Shown: positions 1-7,713, numbered from the stretch's first letter. The stretch is 64,000 nt of DNA from Arsenicicoccus piscis (GCF_022568835.1 NZ_JAKZHV010000003.1:186001-250000), one strand, 5' to 3'. Numbers and translations are program-made. Notes: generated from the sequence alone by a model not told the origin.

Positions 1-1
1 G

Positions 2-577
2 TCAACGGCTTGCGCGAGCGGCCTCCCACTCGCGGCGTAGCAGGCCGAACGTCCAGTCGTGGGATACCTCCCCGTCGACGATGACATTCTCCCGCAGGGT
101 GCCTTCAAGGGTGAACCCAAGCTTCTCAAGGACCCGCCCGGACGCGCGGTTGCGCGTGTCCGCCTGCGCCGAGACGCGATTGAGGTTCATGGCCGGGAAG
201 GCCCAGTCGAGCAGCGCCTGGCCGGCCTCGGTGGCATACCCGTGCCCCCACGCGTCCTCGGCTAGTACGTAGCCCAAGTTGGCCTTGCGGCTGACTGGGT
301 CCCACCGCTGCAAGCCAATCCACCCGAGAAAGGCGGCATCCTCTCGACGGTCCACGGCAACGCGGGCGCCGGAGGCTTCTTCGGCGAGGGCACGGCACCG
401 AGCGAGGAAGCGATCGGCCTGGGCCATCTCGGTCCACGGGCTCGAGTCCCAGTACTGCATCACCGGCGCACTCGCGTGCAAGAGGTAAACCGCGTTACGG
501 TCGTCATCCCTGAAGGGGCGCAGGACGAGGCGGGCTGTCGTCAGGGTCGGGGTTGGAAGCACCACGAACGTCATCAT
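2..577 (-). CDS. GNAT family N-acetyltransferase (RimJ/RimL type)
   Basis: About 191 residues. Opens with the TxRLxLRPF pattern usual at the start of RimJ/RimL-type GNAT enzymes, followed by the acetyl-CoA-binding turn around GHGYATEA and the RVSAQADTRNRASGRVLEKLGF block that forms beta-alpha-beta strand 4-5 of the fold. Such enzymes move an acetyl group from acetyl-CoA to a protein N terminus or a small amine; the substrate cannot be told from sequence. I chose the ATG at 577 (a second ATG follows at 574) over the upstream start at 607 because the family normally begins just before TLTTARL. The stop lies at the window edge and is complete. No neighbour gives a clue to function. Confidence 0.85.
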   Translation of the reverse strand: MMTFVVLPTPTLTTARLVLRPFRDDDRNAVYLLHASAPVMQYWDSSPWTEMAQADRFLARCRALAEEASGARVAVDRREDAAFLGWIGLQRWDPVSRKANLGYVLAEDAWGHGYATEAGQALLDWAFPAMNLNRVSAQADTRNRASGRVLEKLGFTLEGTLRENVIVDGEVSHDWTFGLLRREWEAARASR

Positions 578-882
578 GGTGGCATTAGGCGGGTGCCGCC
601 ACAGCAATAGGCGCCACTAGGGGATCGACGCCGTCCAAGCCAGGTGCGAGTGGACTTCGAACGGCCCAAGCCGGAGGCCGCGATCCGTTGGCGGATCGTC
701 CAGCGTGCCCTCACGTATCTTGCGCGACTCCTCGCTATCCGGCCGACCGCGCAAGATGCAACGCCTGCGGTCGCGCAGTCTTGGCTGCATCTCGACAAAC
801 GGCTGGCGATTCTAAGAATTAGCCGATGTTATGCATCTCGGGCGTGTCCGCCGGCCCGTGTTATGGACGGGTCTGCAAGCGG
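578..882. other. Gene-free stretch left of the Abi gene
   Basis: About 300 bases between two leftward genes without a convincing reading frame: short frames here are Arg/Cys-rich and lack third-position G/C bias. It holds the left copy of the 28-bp direct repeat (770-797), about 85 bp beyond the Abi stop. I see no tRNA, no clear terminator and no transposase remnant. It probably marks the left edge of the accessory module. Confidence 0.5.
770..797 (+). repeat. Left 28-bp direct repeat flanking the accessory module
   Basis: Shares 25 of 28 positions with 5559-5586 in the same orientation. The common cores are GCAGTCTTG and TGCATCTCGACA; the three mismatches are one base before the first core and two between the cores. 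The pair brackets the four genes from 883 to 5483. Possible meanings are an attachment-site duplication, recombination endpoints or remnants of an element end. The alignment is by eye; the meaning is inference. Confidence 0.6.
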
Positions 883-1629
883 TTAACGCGGGTCTTGCCC
901 GTTCCGCGGGCTGGGCTTCTCAACGTGTGTGTCGATAAGGAACCCCGCCACGGCGAAGCCCGAGTTCACGGCAAGCTTGGCGTGGCGTGGAGCCGGTCGA
1001 ACGGCTCCTTTCCCCCGGCCGTGTGCGTCGCTGAGTGAGTTCCGCAGGGACCCGATGCCGGCGACGACCGTCGTGACTCCAGACAAGATCTGTTTGATCA
1101 CTTGTTCACTGTGCTGATCGGGGGCGATCTCCATGGCAGCGGCAGCGGCCTTATAGAGCCGACTCAGATCCCAGCCATTCTCGTAGGGCACTCCACGCTC
1201 GTCGCAGATGTGCTTGCAGGTGCTCTCCAGAAGAGTCCGGGTCGCCGTGATCGCGCCCTCAGGATCGGAGTGGATCTTGTCGAGAGCCTGGCGCCAGGAG
1301 TCCTGAACCGCTTTCCAGTCGGGAAGCGCCGCAAGTCGAATGGCAGCGGCATCCGCTCCAGGTGCACTCTGGCCCAGAAGGAGTCCGCGCAGCTTCGCGA
1401 TGTCCTCGTCCGCCGGTCGGCCATGCTTGATGTAGCCGTCGTACTCACAGAGGTCGAGGAGGAAGCGCACCTGCTGGTCGCGAGTGAGGAGCCGAAGACC
1501 ACGCTGGAATGTCTGCCAGCGTGACTCGGCTCCTCCTCCCCACCCGGTGTACTCGCCAAGATCGTCGGTGTACTCGGCGTATAGACGGTGAAGCTCGGGT
1601 CCGGAGAATCCCGTTTCCCGGGCGAACAT
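883..1629 (-). CDS. Abortive infection family protein, C-terminal HEPN-like (Abi_C) domain
   Basis: About 248 residues from the ATG at 1629. The last 120 residues match the Abi_C family by eye: a TLLESTCKHICDERG helix, then SRLYKAAAAAM, then a long helix ending in RNSLSDAHGRG. The Arg-Asn...His spacing is the R-X(4-6)-H arrangement of HEPN RNases, so an RNA-cleaving, growth-arresting role is plausible but inferred. The N-terminal half is charged and helical with no domain I recognise. An open frame continues upstream to 2022, but that extension lies antisense to the S8 peptidase gene and is low-complexity, so I excluded it. The gene diverges from the peptidase gene, and the right-end genes appear to belong to the same cassette. 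Confidence 0.75.
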   Translation of the reverse strand: MFARETGFSGPELHRLYAEYTDDLGEYTGWGGGAESRWQTFQRGLRLLTRDQQVRFLLDLCEYDGYIKHGRPADEDIAKLRGLLLGQSAPGADAAAIRLAALPDWKAVQDSWRQALDKIHSDPEGAITATRTLLESTCKHICDERGVPYENGWDLSRLYKAAAAAMEIAPDQHSEQVIKQILSGVTTVVAGIGSLRNSLSDAHGRGKGAVRPAPRHAKLAVNSGFAVAGFLIDTHVEKPSPRNGQDPR

Positions 1630-1662
1630 GGTGGTCGCTAGCTCGACCACCCGGACGGGTAA

Positions 1663-3837
1663 TTGGTCTCTAGCTTTGGGGGGGCACTGCCGCCGCCCTT
1701 TCTCGGGCCGTTTGAGAACAGGCCCGAGTTGGCGGCGGCAAACCACTCGAAGAGAACCTCCTGCCTTTCCACTTCTGAGGCTCTGGGCGCCTCGTTGGAA
1801 CAGGCGATCGAGCGATATGTCCGAACCGGAGAACTGCGGACCTTCTTCAACCAGATCGACGACATCGAGCCATACGGACCCTCCGACCGCACCGGACCTG
1901 GCGTTGCCGACCTCGACGGCAGCACCAGCGGCCAGCACACGGTCGACGTCCTCATCTGGCCGAGCGGCACGTACGGCGAAGCTCAACGGCGAACCAGCAT
2001 CGTCGAGCAGATCGTGGGCCAAAATGGCGGCCGGGTGCTACTTCGATCAGTCTCGGCCAGGCGTAGCTATTTGAGGGTAAGCGTCTCTTCCGCCGGGCTC
2101 GACGACCTTCTGAACAACTCAGTGGTCGAGTTGGCGCGGACGCCACCGGTCCCGTTCTTGGACTTCCGAGACTGGAGGGATCTCGACATTTCGACGATCT
2201 CTCGGTCGGAGGTCGCGAGCGAGGTAGTTGGAGTGCTTGACGACTCGCCCGAGTCAGCACATCCGCTGCTCCGCGGACTGGTTGTGTCGGACGAGTCACT
2301 AGGGCCGCCTACCTACCCATGGCAGCAGCGCGGAACCCACGGCACGGAAGTCGTCGGACGCGTCCTCTTCCCAGCACTCCACGAAGAGCTTCGGGACGCC
2401 CTGCCGATTTCGGCAATCGGGAGTGTCCGGGTCGTTCGGATCCTTGAGCCCGACCCCGCGCGCCCAGACGGCGCGCCACGGTTCGCGACCTACGCTCCTC
2501 CGCACGTTCTGGTCGAGGAAGCCATCCGTCACCTCCACGGCACTCATGGGGTGAGGATCTTCAACCTGTCCATCGGCTACGCAGAGCCGTTCAACGACCT
2601 CCACCTCGGGCCACTCACGGAGACTATCGACGACCTGGTTCGTGAGCTAGGCCTCGTCGTCGTTCTGCCGACGGGGAACGCTCCTGCCGACCTCTCGGCC
2701 CGAACTCCAAGCGGGCACCACATCATCGCTGACAAGCCGGACTTCTTCTTCGCCCACGAGCATCGACTGTCGGAACCCGGTCCGGCTGCTCTGGCCGTGA
2801 CCGTCGGAGCGCTCGCTCTGAGCGGCGCACCCGCCGAACTTCCTGGCCGTGTCGGTTGGCAGGCGGCTGCCGACGCCGACGAGGCTGCACCTTTTAGCAG
2901 AACTGGGCCTGGCCTAGGGACCAATTCGAGACGCGCCAACAAGCCCGACGTTACGCACTATGGCGGCAACCTCGTGGTATCCGACACCGGAAACGTCGTG
3001 CATAACGATCTAGGTGCCTCGCTCATCAGCACATCTACACGCGGTTCCGGTGGCCAGATTTTCGCGACGGTGAACGGGACCAGCTATGCCGCCCCAGCCG
3101 TGGCCAGAGTGGCGGCCGACATCGCGTACGCCTATCCCGACGCCTCAGGAAACCTCGTCAGGGCTCTCTTGGCTGCGGGTTCAGCGCCGACCCCTCCCGC
3201 GGCCGCCCTGGCCGAACTGCACCGCCGAAACCGCGTCTACGGCTTGGGCCTCCCCGACGTCGACAGGGCGACGACAAGCGATGCCAGACGAGTGACCATG
3301 ACTTACGACGGCGAAATGCCAGTCGACACCGTCCAGATTCACCCCCTGCCGATCCCCGAAGCCTTCCGTCAAGGGAGCCGACGTGATCGCGTTGTCAGCA
3401 TCGCCCTCGCGTTCGACCCACCTGTTCGGCGCCAGCGACGGGAGTACCTCGCCGGGACCATGAAGTTCAACGTGTATCGGGACATCGATCCTGACGAACT
3501 TGCCGAGATTCTGAAGCGACAAGACCCCGACGATCCGGCTGATCTGATCAACGACCGGCGGAAGCTCAAGCTGCAGCCGGGCGTCAACACTTACACGCAC
3601 AGCACATTGCAACTTCGCAGTTGGGTCGGGCGGGACTCGTTCGTGAACGATGACGAGACCTTCCTCATCGCCGTCACTCACAAGGCGCAGACATGGGCCC
3701 GGAATGACCCGACCTATGAGCATCAGGGCTATGCCCTCGCAGCAACGCTGGAAGACCGTGAACTGGCGACTGCTGATCTGCACCAGACCTTGCGGCAACA
3801 GCTACGTTTGCCGAGCCGCGTGCGCCTCCGCGCATAA
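1663..3837 (+). CDS. Subtilisin-like S8 family serine peptidase (IetS/Y4bN-like)
   Basis: Up to 724 residues. Residues about 185-550 are a subtilisin domain: catalytic Asp193 in VGVLDDSP, His226 in GTHGTEVVGR, oxyanion Asn339 in LPTGNAP and Ser474 in VNGTSYAAP. There is no signal peptide, so it should act in the cytoplasm. The C-terminal 170 residues form a separate beta-rich domain ending in LPSRVRLRA. This layout resembles the phage-defence peptidase IetS, which normally pairs with an AAA ATPase; no ATPase is present. The start is uncertain: the frame opens at a TTG (1663) directly after a stop and crosses a strong hairpin, so a later start such as TTG 1795 is possible. Downstream partners at 4058 and 5058 probably belong to the same unit. 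Confidence 0.8.
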   Translation: MVSSFGGALPPPFLGPFENRPELAAANHSKRTSCLSTSEALGASLEQAIERYVRTGELRTFFNQIDDIEPYGPSDRTGPGVADLDGSTSGQHTVDVLIWPSGTYGEAQRRTSIVEQIVGQNGGRVLLRSVSARRSYLRVSVSSAGLDDLLNNSVVELARTPPVPFLDFRDWRDLDISTISRSEVASEVVGVLDDSPESAHPLLRGLVVSDESLGPPTYPWQQRGTHGTEVVGRVLFPALHEELRDALPISAIGSVRVVRILEPDPARPDGAPRFATYAPPHVLVEEAIRHLHGTHGVRIFNLSIGYAEPFNDLHLGPLTETIDDLVRELGLVVVLPTGNAPADLSARTPSGHHIIADKPDFFFAHEHRLSEPGPAALAVTVGALALSGAPAELPGRVGWQAAADADEAAPFSRTGPGLGTNSRRANKPDVTHYGGNLVVSDTGNVVHNDLGASLISTSTRGSGGQIFATVNGTSYAAPAVARVAADIAYAYPDASGNLVRALLAAGSAPTPPAAALAELHRRNRVYGLGLPDVDRATTSDARRVTMTYDGEMPVDTVQIHPLPIPEAFRQGSRRDRVVSIALAFDPPVRRQRREYLAGTMKFNVYRDIDPDELAEILKRQDPDDPADLINDRRKLKLQPGVNTYTHSTLQLRSWVGRDSFVNDDETFLIAVTHKAQTWARNDPTYEHQGYALAATLEDRELATADLHQTLRQQLRLPSRVRLRA
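1688..1740. promoter_or_regulatory. Strong inverted repeat between the Abi and S8 peptidase genes
   Basis: TGCCGCCGCC (1688-1697) pairs with GGCGGCGGCA (1731-1740), and inside it CTCGGGCC (1702-1709) pairs with GGCCCGAG (1721-1728), leaving an 11-base loop. An 18-bp two-part stem like this is unusual inside coding sequence. It suggests that this stretch is the regulatory region of the divergent pair and that the peptidase starts downstream of its first possible TTG. Confidence 0.5.
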
Positions 3838-4057
3838 TCCGGTGCTCGCCAGGAAGGCCGGTCTCGCGCTGGGTCGCGAGACCCAGCCGTGCCATCGTCG
3901 CGGCGTCTGGACAACATGCTGATCACCCATGCCCACGACGACCGCGACCCACAGCAGAGCCACGGGATCATGCATCGGCCCCAGAACAACGAGGACCTCG
4001 TCGACACGGATAGCTCAGGAGCCCGGCGCTTCCTCCTCGAGAGTGCCACAATCGCGT

Positions 4058-5065
4058 ATGCCATCCCTGCCTCCCGGAGCCTTCCGTGCTGTGCCCGCTG
4101 CTCTGTTCGGCGTCGGCACTGTGGCCGGCGCGGTGGGCTCAGGTCTGGGAGCCATGGGTGCGCGGGACCTCGTTGCTGCACATGAGCGGCAGGCCGCGGC
4201 GAAGCAACAGTATGAGTCCCGGGCTGCCGTGTCTGAGGATCTGCGCGAGGTCGCCAACCAGCGCCTGATCGACTTTTCGGCTCTGCAGCGAGAAGCGTTC
4301 ACTGGAGTCGTGCAGCGCATGGTTGTTTGGCTTCGCTCCCACGCCAAGCAAGTGCGGGAGAGCGACAGGCTCCTCGTCGACGGACTCGAGGTTTCACTTT
4401 CCCTGATGCCCCCCACTGTCGGCCGCGAAGAGGCCGTCGCCGGCTGGCTGACGGGAGCCTCGAACACGGCACTCGCTGGCTTGGGCACTGCCGGTGCCGT
4501 CACCACGGCAGTGGAGAAGTACGGCGTGGCTGGGACTGGGTCAAAGGTCTCCGATCTTGCGGGCGCCGCGAAACAGAAGGCTGCAGCGGCCTTTCGTGGC
4601 GGCGGACCGCTCAAGAACGGCGGCGGTGGGATCGCCTTGGGCAACCTGGCAACCAAGACTGCTGTCGGTGGGATCACCTTGCTTGCAGCCGGCTCTACCT
4701 GCAAGGTCCAAGGCATCAAGGCACTGACCCGTGCCGAGGAGTTCGCGACCCACATCCAGGTTGCGTGCGCTGAAATGGACCTTCAGGACGCGAAACTGCG
4801 CGCGGTTGTCCAGCGCGCCGACGAGCTCACGGACGTGCTGACGCGACTCGAACGACAGGCCACAGTCGCCATGGACAGGCTAGAAGCCCTCACGTTCGAC
4901 CCGACCGAGCATATGGCTGCCCTCAGCGAGACGATCGAGTTGGTGAGGGGCGTGCAGGGCGTCGCACAAGCTCGGCTGATCAACGAGCGGGGGGACTTGT
5001 CCGAGCAATCTGAGATCCTCAGGGTCCGGTACCGAGAGATGAACGAGGACAACAGCGATGGCTGA
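4058..5065 (+). CDS. Glycine-rich hydrophobic / coiled-coil protein, possible membrane effector
   Basis: No family recognised. From the ATG at 4058 it has 335 residues: a hydrophobic Ala/Gly helix (AALFGVGTVAGAVGSGLGA), a long charged helical stretch, a second glycine-zipper-like zone around residues 130-215 (ALAGLGTAGAVTTA, then a GGG-rich loop, then AVGGITLLAAGS), and a C-terminal coiled coil. Long helices around a glycine-rich hydrophobic hairpin recall alpha-pore-forming proteins, but that is inference from pattern only. In another frame, 3916-4070 reads as well-biased coding sequence ending in ATIAYAIPAS; removing one C from the CCC run near 4072 would join it to GAFRAVPAAL here. The true gene may therefore start at 3916 and carry a one-base frameshift or sequencing error. 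It overlaps the next gene by 8 bp, so the two are translationally coupled. Confidence 0.6.
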   Translation: MPSLPPGAFRAVPAALFGVGTVAGAVGSGLGAMGARDLVAAHERQAAAKQQYESRAAVSEDLREVANQRLIDFSALQREAFTGVVQRMVVWLRSHAKQVRESDRLLVDGLEVSLSLMPPTVGREEAVAGWLTGASNTALAGLGTAGAVTTAVEKYGVAGTGSKVSDLAGAAKQKAAAAFRGGGPLKNGGGGIALGNLATKTAVGGITLLAAGSTCKVQGIKALTRAEEFATHIQVACAEMDLQDAKLRAVVQRADELTDVLTRLERQATVAMDRLEALTFDPTEHMAALSETIELVRGVQGVAQARLINERGDLSEQSEILRVRYREMNEDNSDG

Positions 5066-5483
5066 CGAGATGCCGATCCAGGGGAAGGTGATGGACATGA
5101 AGACTGTCGTCGCCGCTCCTGAGGCGTTCGATGCGCTCACGCGCCTGGTGGACACGGCGGGAAAGTACGTCGCGATCCACGCGGAGGAGTCGCGCAAGCG
5201 TGAGGCGCTCCGCACCTATCGTGATACCGAGATCGCCACCATTAGAGCCGCGGAGGTGACACTGCAGCGCTACTTCGACGAGGCGTTCCTTGAGCGTCGT
5301 GAGGTCTTCCAGAGCCTCTTTCGGGCGATGGATCATGCCCTGGAGACCGGAGACACTCAAGGGCTGAACACCGTCGTGAGCGGGATAGTCGATGTAGCGA
5401 AGGACTCGCCGCTAGCCGCTGCAGGGGATCTGGCAAAGTTGCGGGCCGCCTTCGATGACCCCAATCAAGTCTGGTCGTTCTAG
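5058..5483 (+). CDS. Small charged helical protein coupled to the glycine-rich protein
   Basis: 141 residues, predicted mostly helical and soluble. Charged segments such as REALRTYRDTEIATIRAAE and FDEAFLERREVFQSLFRAMD are followed by VVSGIVDVAKDSPLAAAGDL and the acidic, aromatic end DDPNQVWSF. I have an impression of small uncharacterised proteins that share this xSPxxxxxDLxxxxxAxDDPxxxWxF ending, but cannot name a family. The ATG at 5058 overlaps the upstream stop, so the two proteins are probably made together and may form a complex, for example effector and chaperone or inhibitor. It is the last gene before the right flanking repeat. Confidence 0.65.
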   Translation: MADEMPIQGKVMDMKTVVAAPEAFDALTRLVDTAGKYVAIHAEESRKREALRTYRDTEIATIRAAEVTLQRYFDEAFLERREVFQSLFRAMDHALETGDTQGLNTVVSGIVDVAKDSPLAAAGDLAKLRAAFDDPNQVWSF

Positions 5484-5500
5484 GGAGTCGTCCGAGGTGA

Positions 5501-5515
5501 ACTGAAGTTTTCAGT
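5501..5515 (+). terminator. Short hairpin after the accessory module
   Basis: ACTGAA (5501-5506), loop GTT, TTCAGT (5510-5515), with extra imperfect pairing outside (GGTG before, CCACC after). It lies 18 bp beyond the stop of the last module gene. There is no U-tract, so termination is plausible but weakly supported. Confidence 0.3.
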
Positions 5516-5558
5516 CGGTCCACCTGGAGGGTCATTCGTGCAATCTCCGGCGCACGTC

Positions 5559-5586
5559 GTCGTGCAGTCTTGAATGCATCTCGACA
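5559..5586 (+). repeat. Right 28-bp direct repeat flanking the accessory module
   Basis: Counterpart of 770-797, same orientation, 25/28 identical by hand alignment. It lies about 76 bp beyond the last module gene, nearly the same distance as the left copy from the Abi stop (about 85 bp), so the two copies frame the divergent gene set symmetrically. Confidence 0.6.
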
Positions 5587-5799
5587 TCATTGCAGCAATA
5601 ACGCAGGTTGAGGGTGGAGGTACTGATCCCAACGCGCAGTTATGTGAAGTACGGCGGTGTGGGGCAGTGCGTCGCCTGCGGCCCAGGCCTCGGTAAGGGC
5701 GACTTCCTCGGCCTCGCTTCCGCTGCCGGACCACCGGTGATCGGCAGAGGGTCACTCGCCGAGGTGTGTCAGCTCGGGGGTGCTGGTCGCGTCGCCAGG

Positions 5800-6927
5800 C
5801 TATGCGTGGCGTCGGGGCAGGGTGACCACGAAGCTCGACCCTTGTCCGGGGCCGGGGCTCGCCGCCTTGATGGTCCCTTGGTGGGCGTCGATGATGGCTT
5901 TGCTGATGGTCAGTCCGATGCCGGATCCGGAGTTGTCGCGGCTTCGCGCGGCGTCGCCGCGATAGAACCGTTCGAAGACGTGGGGTAGGTGCTCTGGCGC
6001 GATGCCTTCCCCCGTGTCGGTGACGGTGATGTCGATCTCGTCGTCCACCTGACGGGCGGAGACGGTGACGATGCCACCGGCGGGCGTGTGCCGCAGCGCG
6101 TTGGTGAGGAGGTTGCTCAGGACCTGCCCGAGGCGTTGCCGGTCGACGGTGACAGTGAGTCCCGCTGCGCCGTCGGTGTCGACGGCGAGGTTGACGCCGG
6201 CGTCGCGGTAGCGGTCCCTGACGGCTTCGCCAGCGTTCCACAACAGGTCCGAGACCGCGACCGCTTCGGGCAGCAGGCTGAGGCGTCCTTCTTCGGCGGT
6301 GGAGACCTCGTCGATGTCCTCGGCGAGGCGGGCGAGGCGGTCGGTCTGTTCGGTGAGGGCGGCCTGGGAGTCGGCACCGAGCTGGACGACCCCGTCATGC
6401 AGACCGTCGTGGTACGCGGTCAGGGTGGTGATGGGGGTGCGCAGCTCGTGGGCGAGGTCAGCGAGCATGCGACGCCGGGTGTCTTCGATCCCTTCGAGGC
6501 GGGCGGCCATGACGTTGAAGGCGCCGGCGAGGGTCTCGAGCTCGGTCCCTGTCCCGACATCTGGGACCCTGGCGGCGTAGTGGCCGCGGGAGAGCTCGCG
6601 GGCGGCGATCGTGAGCTCTCCCAGCGGTCGGCGCAGGCGGCGGGAGAGGAACCAGGTGACCCCGAGGGCCGAGAGGAGGGCGATGAGAAGGCCCAGCCCG
6701 AGGGATATCAGCGAGGCGTCCCGGTAGGCCATCTCGATGTGGACCATCTCGGGGGAGTTCTCGCTGTGCCCGGCCTCGAGCAGGTGCTGGTGGAAGATCG
6801 ACGGACCGAGCAGGGTTGCCACCAACGCAGCCGTCAGGGCGCCGGCGAGCAGGACGATGCTCTGCCCGGCGAGCAACCGCGTCGCCAGCCCGCGAGGTCG
6901 CCCGAGCCCGGCCGTCTGCGCGTTCAT
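5800..6927 (-). CDS. Two-component sensor histidine kinase (copper island)
   Basis: 375 residues. Two membrane segments (about 15-41 and 72-94) enclose a short extracytoplasmic loop with His and Met residues (FHQHLLEAGHSENSPEMVH) that could contact metal. Then come a HAMP linker (95-145), the phospho-acceptor His160 in DLAHELRTPI, the N box around Asn272-Asn276, G1 DTGEGI (304-309) and G2 GSGIGL (334-339). All catalytic motifs are intact. The start ATG overlaps the response-regulator stop by 4 bp. Given the copper-export and copper-oxidase genes to the right, it probably senses periplasm-side copper, but the ligand is inferred. Confidence 0.9.
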   Translation of the reverse strand: MNAQTAGLGRPRGLATRLLAGQSIVLLAGALTAALVATLLGPSIFHQHLLEAGHSENSPEMVHIEMAYRDASLISLGLGLLIALLSALGVTWFLSRRLRRPLGELTIAARELSRGHYAARVPDVGTGTELETLAGAFNVMAARLEGIEDTRRRMLADLAHELRTPITTLTAYHDGLHDGVVQLGADSQAALTEQTDRLARLAEDIDEVSTAEEGRLSLLPEAVAVSDLLWNAGEAVRDRYRDAGVNLAVDTDGAAGLTVTVDRQRLGQVLSNLLTNALRHTPAGGIVTVSARQVDDEIDITVTDTGEGIAPEHLPHVFERFYRGDAARSRDNSGSGIGLTISKAIIDAHQGTIKAASPGPGQGSSFVVTLPRRHA

Positions 6928-7646
6928 CCCTTGCCCATCCGGTAGCCGACGCCCCGCACGGTGGTGACGTAGCGGGCGGTGTCGGGGTCGTCGCCGAGCT
7001 TGCGACGCAGGTGCGCGACGTGGACATCGACGAGGTGCTCGTCACCGACCCAGCCGCCCCCCCACACCTCGTCGATGAGCTGGCGGCGGCTGAAGGCCAT
7101 CGCGGGCCGGGCCGCGAGGGTGATGAGCAGGTCCCGCTCGGTCGGCGTCAAGGCGACCGGCTCGCCGTCGAGGTGGACCTCGTGGCCGACGGGGTCCACC
7201 CGCAGGCTCCCGAAACTCCACGTGGCCGTCTCTTGGTGGGCGCGGGCCCGGTCCCCCGTGCGCGGCCGACGGAGCACCGCCTGAACTCGGGCGGTGAGCT
7301 CGCGGACGCTGAACGGTTTGGTCAGGTAGTCATCGGCGCCCACCGAGAGCCCGATGAGGGTGTCGACCTCCTCCTTGCGGGCGGTGGTGATGATGACGTA
7401 GCAGTCGGAGAAGGTGCGGACCTGGCGGCATACCTCGATGCCGTCCATCCCGGGAAGGCCCAGGTCGAGGATGACGACGTCGGGATGGCCTTCCCGGACG
7501 GCGGCGACGGCGGCGGTGCCGGTGTGGACCACGTCGGTCTCGAACCCGGCCCGGGACAGGTATGCCGCGACCATGCCGGCCAGGGTGCGCTCGTCCTCCA
7601 CGACGAGGACCCGGCCCAACGGTCCAGTTGCCTCAGCTGTGCTCAC
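6924..7646 (-). CDS. OmpR/PhoB-family response regulator (copper island)
   Basis: 240 residues. Receiver domain with Asp61 as phosphorylation site (VVILDLGLPGMDG), acidic pair in VVEDER, and Lys110 in DDYLTKPF. The C-terminal winged helix (about 140-235) contains LTPTERDLLITLA and the recognition-helix end VTTVRGVGYRMGKG. It is the first gene of the pair with the kinase (4-bp overlap) and diverges from the SHOCT/multicopper-oxidase genes. It is the natural candidate to bind the CAAACCTCAAC motifs at 7714 and 12359. Confidence 0.92.
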   Translation of the reverse strand: MSTAEATGPLGRVLVVEDERTLAGMVAAYLSRAGFETDVVHTGTAAVAAVREGHPDVVILDLGLPGMDGIEVCRQVRTFSDCYVIITTARKEEVDTLIGLSVGADDYLTKPFSVRELTARVQAVLRRPRTGDRARAHQETATWSFGSLRVDPVGHEVHLDGEPVALTPTERDLLITLAARPAMAFSRRQLIDEVWGGGWVGDEHLVDVHVAHLRRKLGDDPDTARYVTTVRGVGYRMGKG

Positions 7647-7713
7647 CGGCCCAGTGTCCCTGCCAGGACGGTGCGAGGCGCCATGTCCCCGGCCTTCCGG
7701 GCCCGATCTTCGT

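Larger units (their letters stand above)
5484..5799. other. Gene-free junction between accessory module and copper island
   Basis: About 315 bases without a supported gene. The open frames present are Arg-rich shadows. It contains a short hairpin just after the module (5501-5515) and the right copy of the 28-bp direct repeat (5559-5586). From about 5610 the sequence runs into the 3' side of the sensor kinase gene with no further feature I can name. Confidence 0.5.

Noticed and set aside
1630-2022. N-terminal extension of the Abi protein by 131 residues
   Set aside because: It lies antisense to the peptidase gene, is Arg/Gly/Ser-rich without domain similarity and would remove any promoter region between the two genes.
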